NCBI RefSeq assembly: GCF_000348985.1
Contig: NC_035922.1
Span: 323,604-387,603 of the forward strand
Direction of reading: 5' to 3'
Origin: Huiozyma naganishii CBS 8797
Taxonomy: Eukaryota; Ascomycota; Saccharomycetes; Saccharomycetales; Saccharomycetaceae
DNA length: 64,000 bases
A program made the position numbers and the translations under genes. Positions within the stretch are counted from its first letter, which is position 1, and every line of letters starts with the position of its first letter. Of the stretch, positions 1 through 11,420 are shown in pieces. The notes under the pieces are model-generated. The model saw only the letters and a list, made by a program, of their open reading frames with translations, was not told the origin of the DNA and searched no databases.

Positions 1-3000
1 CAAACTATACTCCGAGACCATACACCAGAAGTTGATGAGATGGTCAGACCACGGTGCCAAATTATTGAGTGAACCATGACCACCTTTAGTAAGGGTATTG
101 AACGGAGCCCGGCAAGGCATGGCGAATATTACAAAGACATAGAAAAAGAAAATAAAAGGGGGTTATCAACGTATGTTCTTAAAGAGACTATTGCTAGCAC
201 CCAGATAAAAATTAAATCAAATTGCAAATAGGCATTATAACTCTTATTTATTAACCAAGCCAGGGAAATATATGAGCATTTCATCACTGTGCCAGCAATA
301 AATATCCAGGTGAGTATCTCTCTAAAAACGATAATTTGTCGAACGTGCGACACGGCAACCCACTAAGTATCGAATGAATTGGAAGTGGAGGCTGTTGATA
401 ATGGGTAAACCTAGCTTCGATTATACGTTCTGCGTATACCAGTACCACAGAGTTTAGATAGAACCGTATTCCACAGTTGTAGTGGGCCATTGTTGTATTA
501 TTTGCGGGAAATCTATTCCTCCTTAAGAGCTGTCCCAAACATGATCACGTCAGACGTTTGTACAAGGGAGGAACAGTCTATCGCATTTGTCATATCCTTG
601 TATTTACAAAGTTTATTGGCACCGATGGACTTTCCATTGTTGATTCGCAGTCGGCCTTATTTTCTTCTTGGGAATGTAAATGATCGAAACCTTCAAAGGG
701 TTTCAGTTGGAGTGGTCGTTAAAGTCTTCATCCGAAAAGATGGACATTTCAGGCCTCGTATCAGGGAAAGAAAGTTCATATGTTTGTAGTTGTCGATCAA
801 TTACTGAAGCGGTGAGCTGGAACAAGTGTGAGCCTGTCAAATAGACATGTACCCAAAATTCGGTACAACCCTCGCTTTCTAGAAAAGAGCAACCGATGGG
901 TATGTTTGCAATTTTCCAAATCAAACTTTTCTTGCTGTCATTGTAGTTATAATAGCAATCAAATTAAGTGATATACCAGGGTCGAAAACATCTAGAGTTA
1001 GCTATTATTTCCTTGCTTTGCCAACAATCGTGACTTCTTAACAAATGGGTTTTTCTTTAAGATTCAGCCTTCTTTGGGTTTGTCTTACTAAACCGATCTT
1101 ATCCGTAAATTTGATATCTTGCATTGTATCATTAAAATTGGGAGAATCTTGTAGTATATTCAAATCGGTAGAATTATTGTAGGTTGCCTGATTCGCCTAT
1201 TAGTTGCAATTGGAAGTTAGCTTGATATATAAACTTGCATCTTGCCCAGTTGAGGGGTCGCCGCTCTTTAGAAAACTGTATCTAACATGCAGGCCAACCA
1301 TGTATCTAAAATCCCTTTATTTATTACCGATTTTTAAATTTCTCTCTGAGCATAACCTTAAGGGTGCATAACAACAAAGGCTTCGGTAATAAAGCTTACA
1401 AAACCACAGTTTATGTTTACATGAGTTTCTGTTCGATTTCTTGATAGTATATGCTATCTGTTTGCCCCATGACTGGTGCCGTAGATGTTGCACTCTCTCA
1501 GGCGACCGCTTACCGCTGCCTTAAAAAATATTCATTGGAGAGATTCCATGCAGAGCAGGCCACCGTGCAACGAGGATCCGCAAACGCAATCGCCAAGACA
1601 GTCTGGTATAGCACTGGCCATGCAGTCCCATGTCTAGTAAACAGATGAATCGAAGGAGTATGCCCGGAGTCAACCCAGGCCATCTATACGCTGCAATGGT
1701 GGATATGGAACACGTCGTCGAGTTGGGTGTACCAGCAGATACTACAATAGCTTTTTTATGTTCTAATATGAACTACTTGAACAAACACGGCTGATCCGTA
1801 AATACTTCCTTCGCCATCTCTTCGGAGAGGACTTTTCACCTTGGTCAAACTGTACTGTAGGAAGAGGTACGCTAGAGGATGCTGGAATAAACTTGCTGAC
1901 CTATCCGAACAATCCCGTCGAATGTACACACTCACGTAAATTGAGAAACTGAAGAATGATAACGTCCTATGCTTCCTTACCGTTGTCTCAACCAAGCTGG
2001 CCCGTCTTACTGGCATATTCCAACCCTTCTCGTATAAATACATGGCCAAGTGACAACTCTCGAAAGACACAAGCAACTGTTCTATTGGTAAAAGCCCTTT
2101 GAAGTATTGAAACATGTACATGTTTTAAAGATTGGGTGGCATAACTCTACACTTAAAATCAGAGACTTTATGCAGAACGCTGCTATTAATGAATCAGCCC
2201 TTCACTGGAAAGATCCCTTGTCTGTTCTGTGGATGCAGACGGTACGGAAGATGTTCTACAAGGTCGTTGAGACCACAGTACAAACAATGGCACTTGAGCA
2301 GTACGGTGCTGGATAACAAATATTCGTTCTGTATAGTATTGGCGAGTGGTTTGATTCTAAACGTTCAATCCCGTATTCCAAAGAATGTTGTGGCGTAGCC
2401 ACTAAAATGCGCAGTTGTTGCAACGTGACCTATGCGAGACCAACAAATTACCACTCATGTTTATATGGAACCGCCCCTTCTCTTGCTAGGGGAATTGCAA
2501 CAATTTCCAATCATTGGAATGCAGTCTTTGGTTTTGGAAATTATGATTGTGCTCCCCTTTAGAACAAAACTCTGCTACAAGTCGAACACACAATCTTTGG
2601 ATGCGAACGTGGGATCTACCTTGTCCACTGGTATGATATCCCCTCATACAATGACAATATACTTATTGCAATTGTTGTGTTTATGGTGTGGGGGGCTTCG
2701 TTTAGCATTGGGCTTCCTTCTTTTCATCTGTAGTCATAAAATCGTCTCTGTGAGTTCACCCCAATTGTGAAATACGTTCTGTTTGTTCCGCAGACTGTGA
2801 TTCAATGGGGAATGTAATGGCAAGAGTCATAATCTGAAGATTCCATGCAGAGTAGATGCAACTTATATTCAAAGTGCGATCTGTGGCCTTGGAAAATATT
2901 GATTGCGACATACGGTCGTGACAGTCGACAGGTTGTAAAGATAGGTTTCGGGTTATTGAGTACAGTTTTGAATGCCAACTCGTTGTGGTGATCTCATCAG

Positions 3001-3404
3001 ATCGTATAGCTTGCAATCCACTATGAGTGAGGTGCACTTCAATGGTGTTTCGACCAACACATGTAAGGGTTTCTTGAAATCGTGCCACTTGCGTTGCCAG
3101 AACACAAGGCAAATCCGATAAGGTGTCCGATGAGCAGCCTCCAGTTCCCTAAGGTTATATGCTCCCGTGACTCTCCCTTCGGAGAGACAAATCAGCTTGC
3201 CTTGTATTTGTGACCCTTCGCATTGTTCATCCCTCCTATGACTACCCGCCCAAGGCAGACACGTCCACGCCACGACTACTGAGTTGCCAACCTGTTAGTC
3301 ATTCTATTTAACGTTTAATAAAATCAAAGTAGTCCCCCACGCCAAGATCATGTCGTGCCCGTCCCTACGACTATCCAACACATCTGTAACTTCATCTTTC
3401 AAGT
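1..3404. other. Gene-poor stretch with no convincing intact gene
   Basis: About 3.4 kb without any long open frame; the longest frames are roughly 60-120 codons, lie on both strands, overlap one another and none is recognisable. Some short stretches read like decayed membrane-protein sequence (for example hydrophobic frames near 490-700 and 2620-2740 on the plus strand), but I could not tie them to a family. In S. cerevisiae the genes next to PCD1 on this side are YLR152C and ACS2; neither is visible here. Best described as a gene graveyard or unusually long spacer. Confidence 0.5.
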
Positions 3405-4442
3405 GTGAACCAGCCACAATCGATGCCCACAGCAGGATCTCTTCTCCGTAACTTGCGGTCCTTCCATTACGTGCCCCCGCACCCCGTGCAATCGATCTGG
3501 CCTCCCGGACGGCGGTCAGCGGTGCTCGTACTGTTGTTCGTGGGCGCTCGCGGCGAGCTGCGGGTTCTGTTGACGAGACGGTCGCGCAATCTGCGCAGTT
3601 TCTCCGGCCAGGTGTCCCTCCCTGGGGGGAAAGCTGACGACGATGTGGAAACTTTCGAACAAGTCGCGCGGCGGGAGGCGGAAGAGGAGATTGGGCTACT
3701 ACGGAACCCGGAATTGCTCGCTAGTCAGTACCGTATGACCTTAGAGAACGTGAACATGGAGTTCCCCTGCTACATGTCGCGGACGATGCTGAGCGTGAAG
3801 CCGCTGGTATGTTTCCTACGCAATTGTCACACTCCCGGCGCAGATGCTGAAGCCTCGGCGGACGCACCTCTGGATGCCTCGCGGTTCTTTGGGAAACTGA
3901 ACCCGGGGGAGACGTCTTCCATGTTTTCTGTCCCCCTGGCCGAACTGGCGCACCAATTGACTTCCCGCGAGGCGGAGTGCGACCGGTACGAGTCCAAGAT
4001 CGTCCCCTGGGGCGGGCTATCCTGGAAGATCAACCATTTTTACTACCCTGTGGATAACCCGCGGGATGTGTCCTGGCTGCACACCATGCGTGATCTAAGT
4101 TCGGATGACAGCTCGGATGAGGGGGCACACACTACAAAGTGCAGAGACCTCTGGGGGCTCACTGCTAAGATCCTCATAGACGTGTCTACGGTTGCACTTG
4201 GAGAGCAACTTTCCCCCACAGGTGCAAGTATACCTGCAGGAGAGGGCCGGGACCGGTCCCTGGGCCACGAGGAGCTCATCTACGGGCTGCACGACCGCGC
4301 GGGCCAGTTCCAGCGCAGTGCGCGGTCGTCCTGGGAGACGCAGATGATCCGGGGCGACCCGACAGCACAGTTCAGCGACGTGTTCGACGCAGCGTTCCTC
4401 GCGCAATTGCAGCAAGAACACGGCGACTCGCTCGTCTTCTGA
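3405..4442 (+). CDS. PCD1: Nudix hydrolase Pcd1, CoA/oxidised-nucleotide diphosphatase
   Basis: 345 residues, matching the length of S. cerevisiae Pcd1 (about 340). Members hydrolyse CoA and its derivatives and 8-oxo-dGTP-type substrates; the yeast enzyme is peroxisomal. The Nudix box runs from about residue 74 to 98 (SLPGGK..., then E-x7-REAEEEIGL), with one extra residue between the leading glycine and the first glutamate. The preceding TRRSRNLRSFSGQVS and the following EFPCYMSRTMLSVKPLVCFL are family features. A second Met at residue 7 is an alternative start. I see no C-terminal SKL-type peroxisomal signal (it ends DSLVF). It is followed on the same strand by the STB3-like gene after 220 bases. 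Confidence 0.9.
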   Translation: MNQPQSMPTAGSLLRNLRSFHYVPPHPVQSIWPPGRRSAVLVLLFVGARGELRVLLTRRSRNLRSFSGQVSLPGGKADDDVETFEQVARREAEEEIGLLRNPELLASQYRMTLENVNMEFPCYMSRTMLSVKPLVCFLRNCHTPGADAEASADAPLDASRFFGKLNPGETSSMFSVPLAELAHQLTSREAECDRYESKIVPWGGLSWKINHFYYPVDNPRDVSWLHTMRDLSSDDSSDEGAHTTKCRDLWGLTAKILIDVSTVALGEQLSPTGASIPAGEGRDRSLGHEELIYGLHDRAGQFQRSARSSWETQMIRGDPTAQFSDVFDAAFLAQLQQEHGDSLVF

Positions 4443-4662
4443 GATGCCAAGAGGTCACCGACTGAGAGGTCATCGCTGAACAAAAAATGTGCAACCTCAG
4501 AAAGTTTCAAAATTTTGCAGTGACCAACACACACAAACACAGACACAACGGGACACACAGTTACCGTTGGGGACCTTTTGAGAACGTCAGGAGAAGCTTT
4601 GTGCTCGGTAGGATAAGGTCAGTATCTTTGCAAGAGAGAGATTCCGTTTTGCAAGGTCGAGA

Positions 4663-5883
4663 ATGGAGCAACGAATTGAAGATTACAGTGTTTTGGAGGC
4701 TACCGCTGCGGCAGCCGGCAGTGGTGGAGTTGGAGTTGCTGCGGGCGGCGGTGCCGCATCGCTGGTGACTCCCGCGAAGCTGGCGGACCTGTTGATGGAG
4801 CGCGGTCCCCTGGCGATCAGGTACATCAACCAGGCGCTGACTGAGAGCGTGCCCCTGTTCAAGGACTTGTCGACGTCGAAGCAGCGGCGGCTCGTGATGG
4901 GTGCGATGGAATTGGGGGACCAAGAGCGGTGCATGGTGTTTAAGAAGGTCGGGTGGGGGTTGTGGACCGTGGAGCGCGTTGCACCGGAGAGTTTCATCGA
5001 GGTACGCGACGCAACGAACAGGAGGAACTCGAAGGTGCGCGAAAACGTGCGGGAGAACACGGATACTACGGCGAAGAATGAACCCGCGGTGCCTGCAGTG
5101 CCTGCAGTGCCCACAGTACCTACCTTGAGTGTACCGCAAAGGAGAAAGACGGTAGCGAAACCGACGACGCAGAGCGATGGTGGGTCGCCCCCACACGCGA
5201 TGTACATAGACGAGAACGCACTGGCGTCTGACGACGACGATGATGATGAGGATGACCACCGCAACGATATTCAAGCGGGCGAGGAGGACGCTGGCGGGAA
5301 GATGTACTCTTTCAACCGGCGGGCGTCCGGAGTCGTGTACGCAGACCGCCCCAGTGCAGAGATGTTCGAGCAGGACTTGCTCGCGCAAAAGATGCGCCCG
5401 TTGATCAAGAACCGGAGCAGGCGGTCGAGTTCGAAGAACAGACCGCCCGTGCACCTCGTTCCGGGCACCGGTGCCGGCACCACAGGTGGCGCTGGCTCTG
5501 CCTCTGCCTCTGCCTCCGCGCAGGATGCCAAGCAGCGCGGGAAAATGTACGGCAGCGCGAACAGCACGAGTCTCGAGCTGGTCGCCGAGGCGGTGCCGCG
5601 CCGCTCGTCCTCGCGGCTCTCCGTCTCGAAGGAGTCGAGCATCCGGTCCACGCTGCTTGCGGGGCAACCGCAGAAACCCGTGTTCAAACCTCCGCCTCCT
5701 CCTCCAGCTCCCGCTCCTGCCCCTGCAATTGAAGCAGCACACGAGGAGAACGCAGAGCACCACTCGGACACGGAGGACGAGGACTGGGAGCAATTGGGGC
5801 CTCAGGAGTTGCTCCGCAGCGGTCCCGCGGCGCCACAGTCGACCGATGAGGCCGCACAGCTGCTGCTGTCGTTGAACAGGTGA
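4663..5883 (+). CDS. STB3: Sin3-binding, RRPE-binding protein Stb3
   Basis: 406 residues. The conserved block at about residues 35-115 (TPAKLADLLMERGPLAIRYI, then FKDLSTSKQRRLVMGAMELG and VFKKVGWGLWTVERV) is the defining Stb3 domain, which in S. cerevisiae binds the ribosomal RNA processing element (AAAWTTTT) and recruits Sin3/Rpd3 to repress ribosome-biogenesis genes when TORC1 is low. The remainder is low complexity: an Asp run near residue 190, alanine/serine repeats near 285 and a proline stretch near 345, ending in an acidic tail. It is shorter than S. cerevisiae Stb3 (about 510). In S. cerevisiae STB3 lies on chromosome IV, on the ohnologous track, so its place beside PCD1 reflects differential loss. 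Confidence 0.85.
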   Translation: MEQRIEDYSVLEATAAAAGSGGVGVAAGGGAASLVTPAKLADLLMERGPLAIRYINQALTESVPLFKDLSTSKQRRLVMGAMELGDQERCMVFKKVGWGLWTVERVAPESFIEVRDATNRRNSKVRENVRENTDTTAKNEPAVPAVPAVPTVPTLSVPQRRKTVAKPTTQSDGGSPPHAMYIDENALASDDDDDDEDDHRNDIQAGEEDAGGKMYSFNRRASGVVYADRPSAEMFEQDLLAQKMRPLIKNRSRRSSSKNRPPVHLVPGTGAGTTGGAGSASASASAQDAKQRGKMYGSANSTSLELVAEAVPRRSSSRLSVSKESSIRSTLLAGQPQKPVFKPPPPPPAPAPAPAIEAAHEENAEHHSDTEDEDWEQLGPQELLRSGPAAPQSTDEAAQLLLSLNR

Positions 5884-5922
5884 CCTTCAAAATAATCGTC
5901 AAGGGGAGAATTTTTGAATATT

Positions 5923-5943
5923 GAAGAAGAAGAAGAAGAAGAG
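5923..5943 (+). repeat. Short GAA trinucleotide tract
   Basis: Seven GAA/GAG triplets in the 68-base spacer between STB3 and the GID11-like gene. Confidence 0.9.
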
Positions 5944-5951
5944 GCTTCCCA

Positions 5952-8181
5952 GTGACAGATGAACGCGGAGTAGGGCAGTACAGCGGGCGACGAGTATCGA
6001 TGACGATAGACTGCTTGAATGATGCGGAGGACCTGGAGGATGCCGGGTTGAATACCGGGTCGGACAAAGTGTTCCAGAACTACATGATGCCCGGGCTGGA
6101 ACTGTACGATGCGAAGGTGACGATAAACCACTGGCAGTTGCGGGACTGTGTGCGGGCGTCATCGCGGCATCCGGGGAAGATACACTACGTGTATGACCAC
6201 TCGATCCGCGTGCTGGACACGGGCCTCCGATCTGACCGGGACACCGGGGAGAGGCCGCAGGCCGGTAGAAGTCAGGAGGGGAAGGGGAAGGTACAGGAGG
6301 CACTCGATGAACCACGCGGGCGGTGTCCAGACAGGGTGCCGCGGGTTGCCCCTCGGGGCACAGTACAGGAGTGCTACGCGCAAGCTGGTCGACTTTAACT
6401 TCAAGCCGCGGTGTTTTGCGGAGTGTGGTGGGTTGACCGCATGCGGTGGGCTCGTTGGGTCTGACGACAGCGGGTTCCCGACGAACTGGAACCGGTTGAG
6501 CAGGGAGCAGGAGTTGCGCACGGGGGAACCCCTGCCGCCGCCGTCGCAGCCTGTCAGGTCGCGTCCAGCGGCGTGCTCATGGACAACAGCAACTATTCGA
6601 ACTCCAGCATTTGGAAGGGTATCCTGTCCATTTACAACGAGAGCACGCAGTTCAAGACGACAGTTGTGCTGGGCCAGTTCATCAACAACTGCGTCTCACT
6701 CTCCGAAAGGTCTCAAAACAACTTCAACTTGTACACCTGCAATAACGACAGTCACATCTATCAGTGTGATATCAGCAACAGGGACTCCAGCTCGTGAACG
6801 GTACTCGGACCTCAAGTTTCCCCTGAACAACGCGGCGTTATCGCACGACGGGAAGACGATGCTCGTCTCGGGGGACTCGAACAAGTTTGCACTGTATAGG
6901 CAAAACGAACTCGTCAACCAGTTCACACTCAACTACGACAGCAACATCCCGGGCGTTAACTGGGGAGGTAAGTTCGCGGGCGGTAGGGTCACAAGACACA
7001 CTAGGTTCAATCTCCCAGACCCATCGGAATCCATCGACCAGAACATATACGTCACAAGGAACGGCGACCACGGGTTCTACAATAGCTTCTCAGAGAACGA
7101 CTCGCAGTTCGCCACTCTGTTCCAAAACGGCGTGTGTCTGCTTTACGATATCAGGAACACTGCGGCTCCACTCACAGAGATCACTTCAACAAGACCTCAC
7201 TCGCACAACGGTGCATTCAGGGTCTGCAGGTTCAGCTACGGGCTCGATGACCTCTTGTTCGTCTCAGAACACCAGGGGAGGGTCCACGTGGTAGACACAA
7301 GGAACTTCGTCAACCACCAGGTGATCATGATTCCAGACACCCTCGAATCCGCCTCCTCGCAACCGTCAACGGAAAACTTCGACAGAATGATGGCTTCGCA
7401 AATGGACGCGAACGTCAACCCAAGATCGCGTGACTCGTCGTCCACCTCACTAAGCAGGAGGAGGGCTTCAGCACCGGCAGACACGGTCGAACCATGGATC
7501 ACTCCGGCGCTTTCGATCCCCTTGAAGTACCTCCAGCCAGATATTGTCCCCTTCCCGAGAGTTGTCGATAGGATTCACTCAGATTTCGGGGACAGATACC
7601 GCCCAACATCCCGCGGCGGGTCCCGCGGTGGATCTAGCAGGTCGCTTTCCTCAGCGAACAGGTGGGACACAAACTACGATTTTAGTATGCCCGCGCCACA
7701 GCAGGACACTTCAACCCGCGACAGGTCCGGCTTCAACGTCAGAAGAGTCTCTACGTCCTCTGCGGAGAAACCGCAGGATCAGTCTCTATTGGCGCAGCAC
7801 CAACGATTGATTGCGAGTCCTGAGGGTAACCCAGCGGATGATTCACCAATGGTACCCTTCGATGGCATTTCAGACTCGAGACCATTTTTCTCAAGAAGAT
7901 CAAACTACCTCTACGGACATGACGATACCATCCTTGACCCGCTATCCCAGCGCCATCTGCACCCTTACGGGAGTGACTTCCGCTATCAATCGCGCGGCAA
8001 CCAAAGAACGGGCACTGACTTCTCGGAATCCGATTTCGTCGACGAAAACAACATCTCCGGGATTGATTGGGTCGAGGACGCCAACGGCGACTCCCTCGTC
8101 ATCGGCACTGACTACGGTATCTTCAAATGGAACGTCAACTCCTGGGCAAGAAGAAGCTTCTCTAGTTACGATTTTTGCTAG
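5952..8181 (+). CDS. GID11: WD40-like GID/CTLH substrate receptor Gid11, reading frame disrupted
   Basis: Homologous to S. cerevisiae YLR149C/Gid11, a WD40-type substrate receptor of the GID E3 ligase, and it sits in the expected place between PCD1 and PEP3. The conserved sequence is split over frames. From 5952 (or the Met at 6000) frame 3 reads TINHWQLRDC...KIHYVYDHSIRVLDT. From about 6340 frame 1 reads KLVDFNFKPRCF...DDSGFPTNWNRLS. From about 6573 frame 3 reads SSIWKGILSIYNE...GQFINNCVSLSE to a TGA at 6795. Frame 1 then continues (ERYSDLKFPLNNAALSHDGK) without interruption to 8181, ending WNVNSWARRSFSSYDFC. So there are three frame changes in the first 850 bases. Either these are sequencing indels or the gene is decaying; I favour errors because the last 460 codons are clean. 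Confidence 0.75.
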
Positions 8182-8330
8182 GTCCAGCGGCAGTCGATTT
8201 ACCTCCGACCACAAAACAGAGTCTTCCTGTTTTGTTTGCTTACAGATTATCTTGTTATTAAATAGTACTACTACTATAACGTATATATGCATGCCTTTTT
8301 TATTCTTTATGTCATCACTAGTGGCTGTCG

Positions 8331-11132
8331 TTACAGACTCCACTTCTCTATATCGGCTTGATTCACAGTAACCAAATTGTCGAGCGTGTTGATGTTCAGA
8401 TCACTGCAGAGACAACACTTGGTGGTCATGAGGGACTCCAACTCAGTCAGCTGACCGTATTTTTTGTCCCGCGCCAGCCTCTTTTGGAAGTTCTCAATCT
8501 GGCTCTTCAACATGAAGTCGTTAGACAGCAGAATTTTCTTGATGAGGCAGTCGTTGTGGAAACAGTGTCCGCAGGGGAACACCAAGAATTTCCGCGTTTG
8601 CAAGATCCGATGACACGAATCACAAGAGACACCGGGTTCCAGAATTTGGTACCTCTCCCTGAACTTTTCAATATCGGTTTGCATCTCGTCCTTCATGTGT
8701 AACCATTTGCGAATATCCTGCGAGATCTGTTGCATCGACTTGCTGTGATCATCCAGACTCTTTATCAATTCATCCTTGATATTGGCAATCGTTGTGAACT
8801 CGTCAAATATGGGCAGCAAGTCCTTGATCTCTATCACTCCGTTCGATTCCTGGATAATGGAGCGGATGGTTTGCTTCACATCAATGGCCTGAGAGTTTTC
8901 CAGATTCTTGTCAGTGTACAGCAGTTTCTTAGACAACTGTAACCACAGCGACTTTAACTCTGCAGGGTCTTGAGCTAGGTCCTCGTTGGTTAACATTTTT
9001 TTGGCAAGGTCTATTCGGTTCTTCGCCAAGCACAAATCCATGGCCTCTTTAAAGAATTTCATTTGCGTGAAAAGGTGGATCGAAATTGCCGTTTGCTTAT
9101 ACTTAAGGCTCAGCCGCAAGACGAAGTGTGAATCAAACTTCGATTCAAGTTTTTCTAGTAAATCGATCACTTTATCTGTGTCGACTGCGTCCCGCCCCGC
9201 ACCTGTGATGAGCATGTACGATGCAGTGTTATAAATGATCGGTTCCTTTGGTTTGAACTTGTCAATGTACCATTCGAGGTAGGTGAAGGCAACGTTCGTT
9301 CCCTGGTTCATAACCGATTTCTGGTACTTGGTGAAATAGGTGAGCATCGACGGTATCAGCTTCACTGGGTCCGCAGCCTTGAATTTCATCCACGTTGCGA
9401 CCGTGGCCTCTGGTGCATTGATTAACAGGATATTAGAATATTTGTATAACGATTCATCAGAGGAAGAGGATTGTAGGGCCTTTAGCGATTCGTACCAGTT
9501 CTCCTGACTGATCCAATACGAAATGACGTAGTCCACATCGTTTACCAAGTTTGCAAAGTAAAGCAGTTCTGCTTTTCTATTTTGGTTAAGGATTATTTGA
9601 TATACCGTATCGTTATCAAGACATGGCAAGTACCTTTTCAGGAAACTTTGGAAATCAGCTTTCAAAATGGATATATCATCTCGTAATTGGGTCAATTTCT
9701 CCTGATCCTTTTCAGTGTTCATGAGTTCGTCTTTCTTGTTCATCTGGTTCATAAAGTTCCACGTTATCCAACTCGATAGTAGAATTTGTGGAACTACACG
9801 ATCCCTCGAATGCATTATCTTGTCGAGCTTGTTTGTTAGCAATGCTTGGACAGCAGTGGTCGTGTCTTGAGAATCATCCCCGCTATCCTGCATCAACTGT
9901 AGAACCATTGATCCAATGGAAGTTGACGAACACTCCGAAAAGCACTTCGCTGCAGATAGAAGGTCAGAATTTTTCATGAATGCTGTGCCTCTTTGGTACT
10001 GGATATAGTCGTATTCCCACGAATTCAAGTCTTTCAAAGCCAATGCTTCGCCATATTCGCCTTGTTCGCACAGCAATTTCCAAACAGCCTTGGACTCTCC
10101 CTTGAGTATAATCTCGTAAACGTTACGCGATGAGAAGCACCAAAATGTGGACTGCGTTTGATCGACCGTGAGACCCACTATTTTCTCAGGTTGATTTTCG
10201 TCGTTGTAGATTGTTTCGTTGAACACAACTTTGTTACTCAGCTGGTTTATTATGAGCACAGTTGGCCCCCTCAAGATAAATACATGGTAATCCGAGATGG
10301 TCAAGTCTTTGATATGGTGAGGCGAGTCTGGCAATTCCATGGAGAGGATCATCTTCAAGGAGCCCAATTTGTTCCCCTGATCAAACCCTTCCTGAGCCAA
10401 GTCACCATAAATGATACCAGCGTCCGTGACCCAAGCAAATTTAGAGCCCTTAAACACAAATGTCCTTCTGCTATCGTATTGGAGAGGTTCAAATTTTTCT
10501 TGTTCCGTTGGCGGTATACCCCTCTGTAATACTTCTACCGGTGAGAGGTCTTTATCTTTAATGTCCCAGTACATCAGTGTATGGGACATTGCCACAATCA
10601 TACGTCCCCGTTGGCGATCATATACGAGTCCGTCGATCGCAGAGTCCAAGTTCGTTAACAACGTGCAGCTGGGATCAGATGTTTGCATGTCTATCAGGAA
10701 TATATCACCTTTAGTCGTGGAGCAAATGAATTTAGTTTCATCAAGCCAGAAGACGACCCTGACGTCGCAGTGCTTCTGTTTAACCAATTTACGCAGTGGT
10801 ACCAGCCCCCTGCCCTGTCCTGGTGTCTTCCCCTGGCCCTGTATGATATCCTGTACGGACAATACGTAGTACTTTGCGAAATTGGTCTTTACAACGCACT
10901 GCGATGCCCCTGCATCGACCCAGAGAGCGAGCAGTTTCTCGCTGCCCTCCACAAGCGGGACGTTGAAGGAGCTCACCTTAGATGGGACGTCCAAATCGAT
11001 CGCGTAGATCTGTCCTGTTTTGAGACCAAACACGAATATGTCGTTGCACACGTTCAGCGACGCAATGTGGCCCAGCCGTTGCTGCCTGTCCCTCACGAAG
11101 TCCAGCTGGACGTGCTCTATCGTGACCTCCAT
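8331..11132 (-). CDS. PEP3: Vacuolar sorting protein Pep3/Vps18 (CORVET/HOPS core)
   Basis: 933 residues against about 918 in S. cerevisiae. Pep3/Vps18 is a class C Vps subunit shared by the CORVET and HOPS tethering complexes at endosomes and the vacuole. The N-terminal third is a beta-propeller region, the middle is alpha-solenoid (clathrin-heavy-chain-like), and the C-terminus carries a RING-H2-like cluster: CDSCHRIL, then FPCGHCFHNDCL, then CCLCSDL. It converges on GID11 with a 149-base spacer, as in the S. cerevisiae order YLR149C-YLR148W. Confidence 0.93.
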   Translation of the reverse strand: MEVTIEHVQLDFVRDRQQRLGHIASLNVCNDIFVFGLKTGQIYAIDLDVPSKVSSFNVPLVEGSEKLLALWVDAGASQCVVKTNFAKYYVLSVQDIIQGQGKTPGQGRGLVPLRKLVKQKHCDVRVVFWLDETKFICSTTKGDIFLIDMQTSDPSCTLLTNLDSAIDGLVYDRQRGRMIVAMSHTLMYWDIKDKDLSPVEVLQRGIPPTEQEKFEPLQYDSRRTFVFKGSKFAWVTDAGIIYGDLAQEGFDQGNKLGSLKMILSMELPDSPHHIKDLTISDYHVFILRGPTVLIINQLSNKVVFNETIYNDENQPEKIVGLTVDQTQSTFWCFSSRNVYEIILKGESKAVWKLLCEQGEYGEALALKDLNSWEYDYIQYQRGTAFMKNSDLLSAAKCFSECSSTSIGSMVLQLMQDSGDDSQDTTTAVQALLTNKLDKIMHSRDRVVPQILLSSWITWNFMNQMNKKDELMNTEKDQEKLTQLRDDISILKADFQSFLKRYLPCLDNDTVYQIILNQNRKAELLYFANLVNDVDYVISYWISQENWYESLKALQSSSSDESLYKYSNILLINAPEATVATWMKFKAADPVKLIPSMLTYFTKYQKSVMNQGTNVAFTYLEWYIDKFKPKEPIIYNTASYMLITGAGRDAVDTDKVIDLLEKLESKFDSHFVLRLSLKYKQTAISIHLFTQMKFFKEAMDLCLAKNRIDLAKKMLTNEDLAQDPAELKSLWLQLSKKLLYTDKNLENSQAIDVKQTIRSIIQESNGVIEIKDLLPIFDEFTTIANIKDELIKSLDDHSKSMQQISQDIRKWLHMKDEMQTDIEKFRERYQILEPGVSCDSCHRILQTRKFLVFPCGHCFHNDCLIKKILLSNDFMLKSQIENFQKRLARDKKYGQLTELESLMTTKCCLCSDLNINTLDNLVTVNQADIEKWSL

Positions 11133-11420
11133 GCTTCCTCGTGAGAATGGCGACTCTGAGATTGCTCTTCACACAACTGTAGGGACCCCTGGGACTGTCT
11201 CCCCTCTGTGTCCGTCAAGTAGTGAACAGTCTTTTCGAATTAAATTGGAACCTGCTCTTCGAGGTCTTGAAGATGTGCAGTTGGTGAAGCGGACCTCTTG
11301 GTTCCTCTGTGTGAGACTTTTGAGGGCCTGTCTTGGTAGAGTGAGTTTCAGTTTTGGTGCAGGGACAAAACACATAGAGAGAGCTGTACGTTGGGACACA
11401 TACACATACACAGACTACAA

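Noticed and set aside
1440..1760. Minus-strand stretch resembling D-serine dehydratase/D-threonine aldolase (VVSAGTPNSTT, then GLTPG)
   Set aside because: The similarity is a few residues, needs a frame change and does not continue; too weak to report as a pseudogene.
2600..2740. Plus-strand frame like an ABC-transporter membrane segment (Ste6-type)
   Set aside because: The next expected segment is not at the right spacing and no Walker motifs occur nearby.
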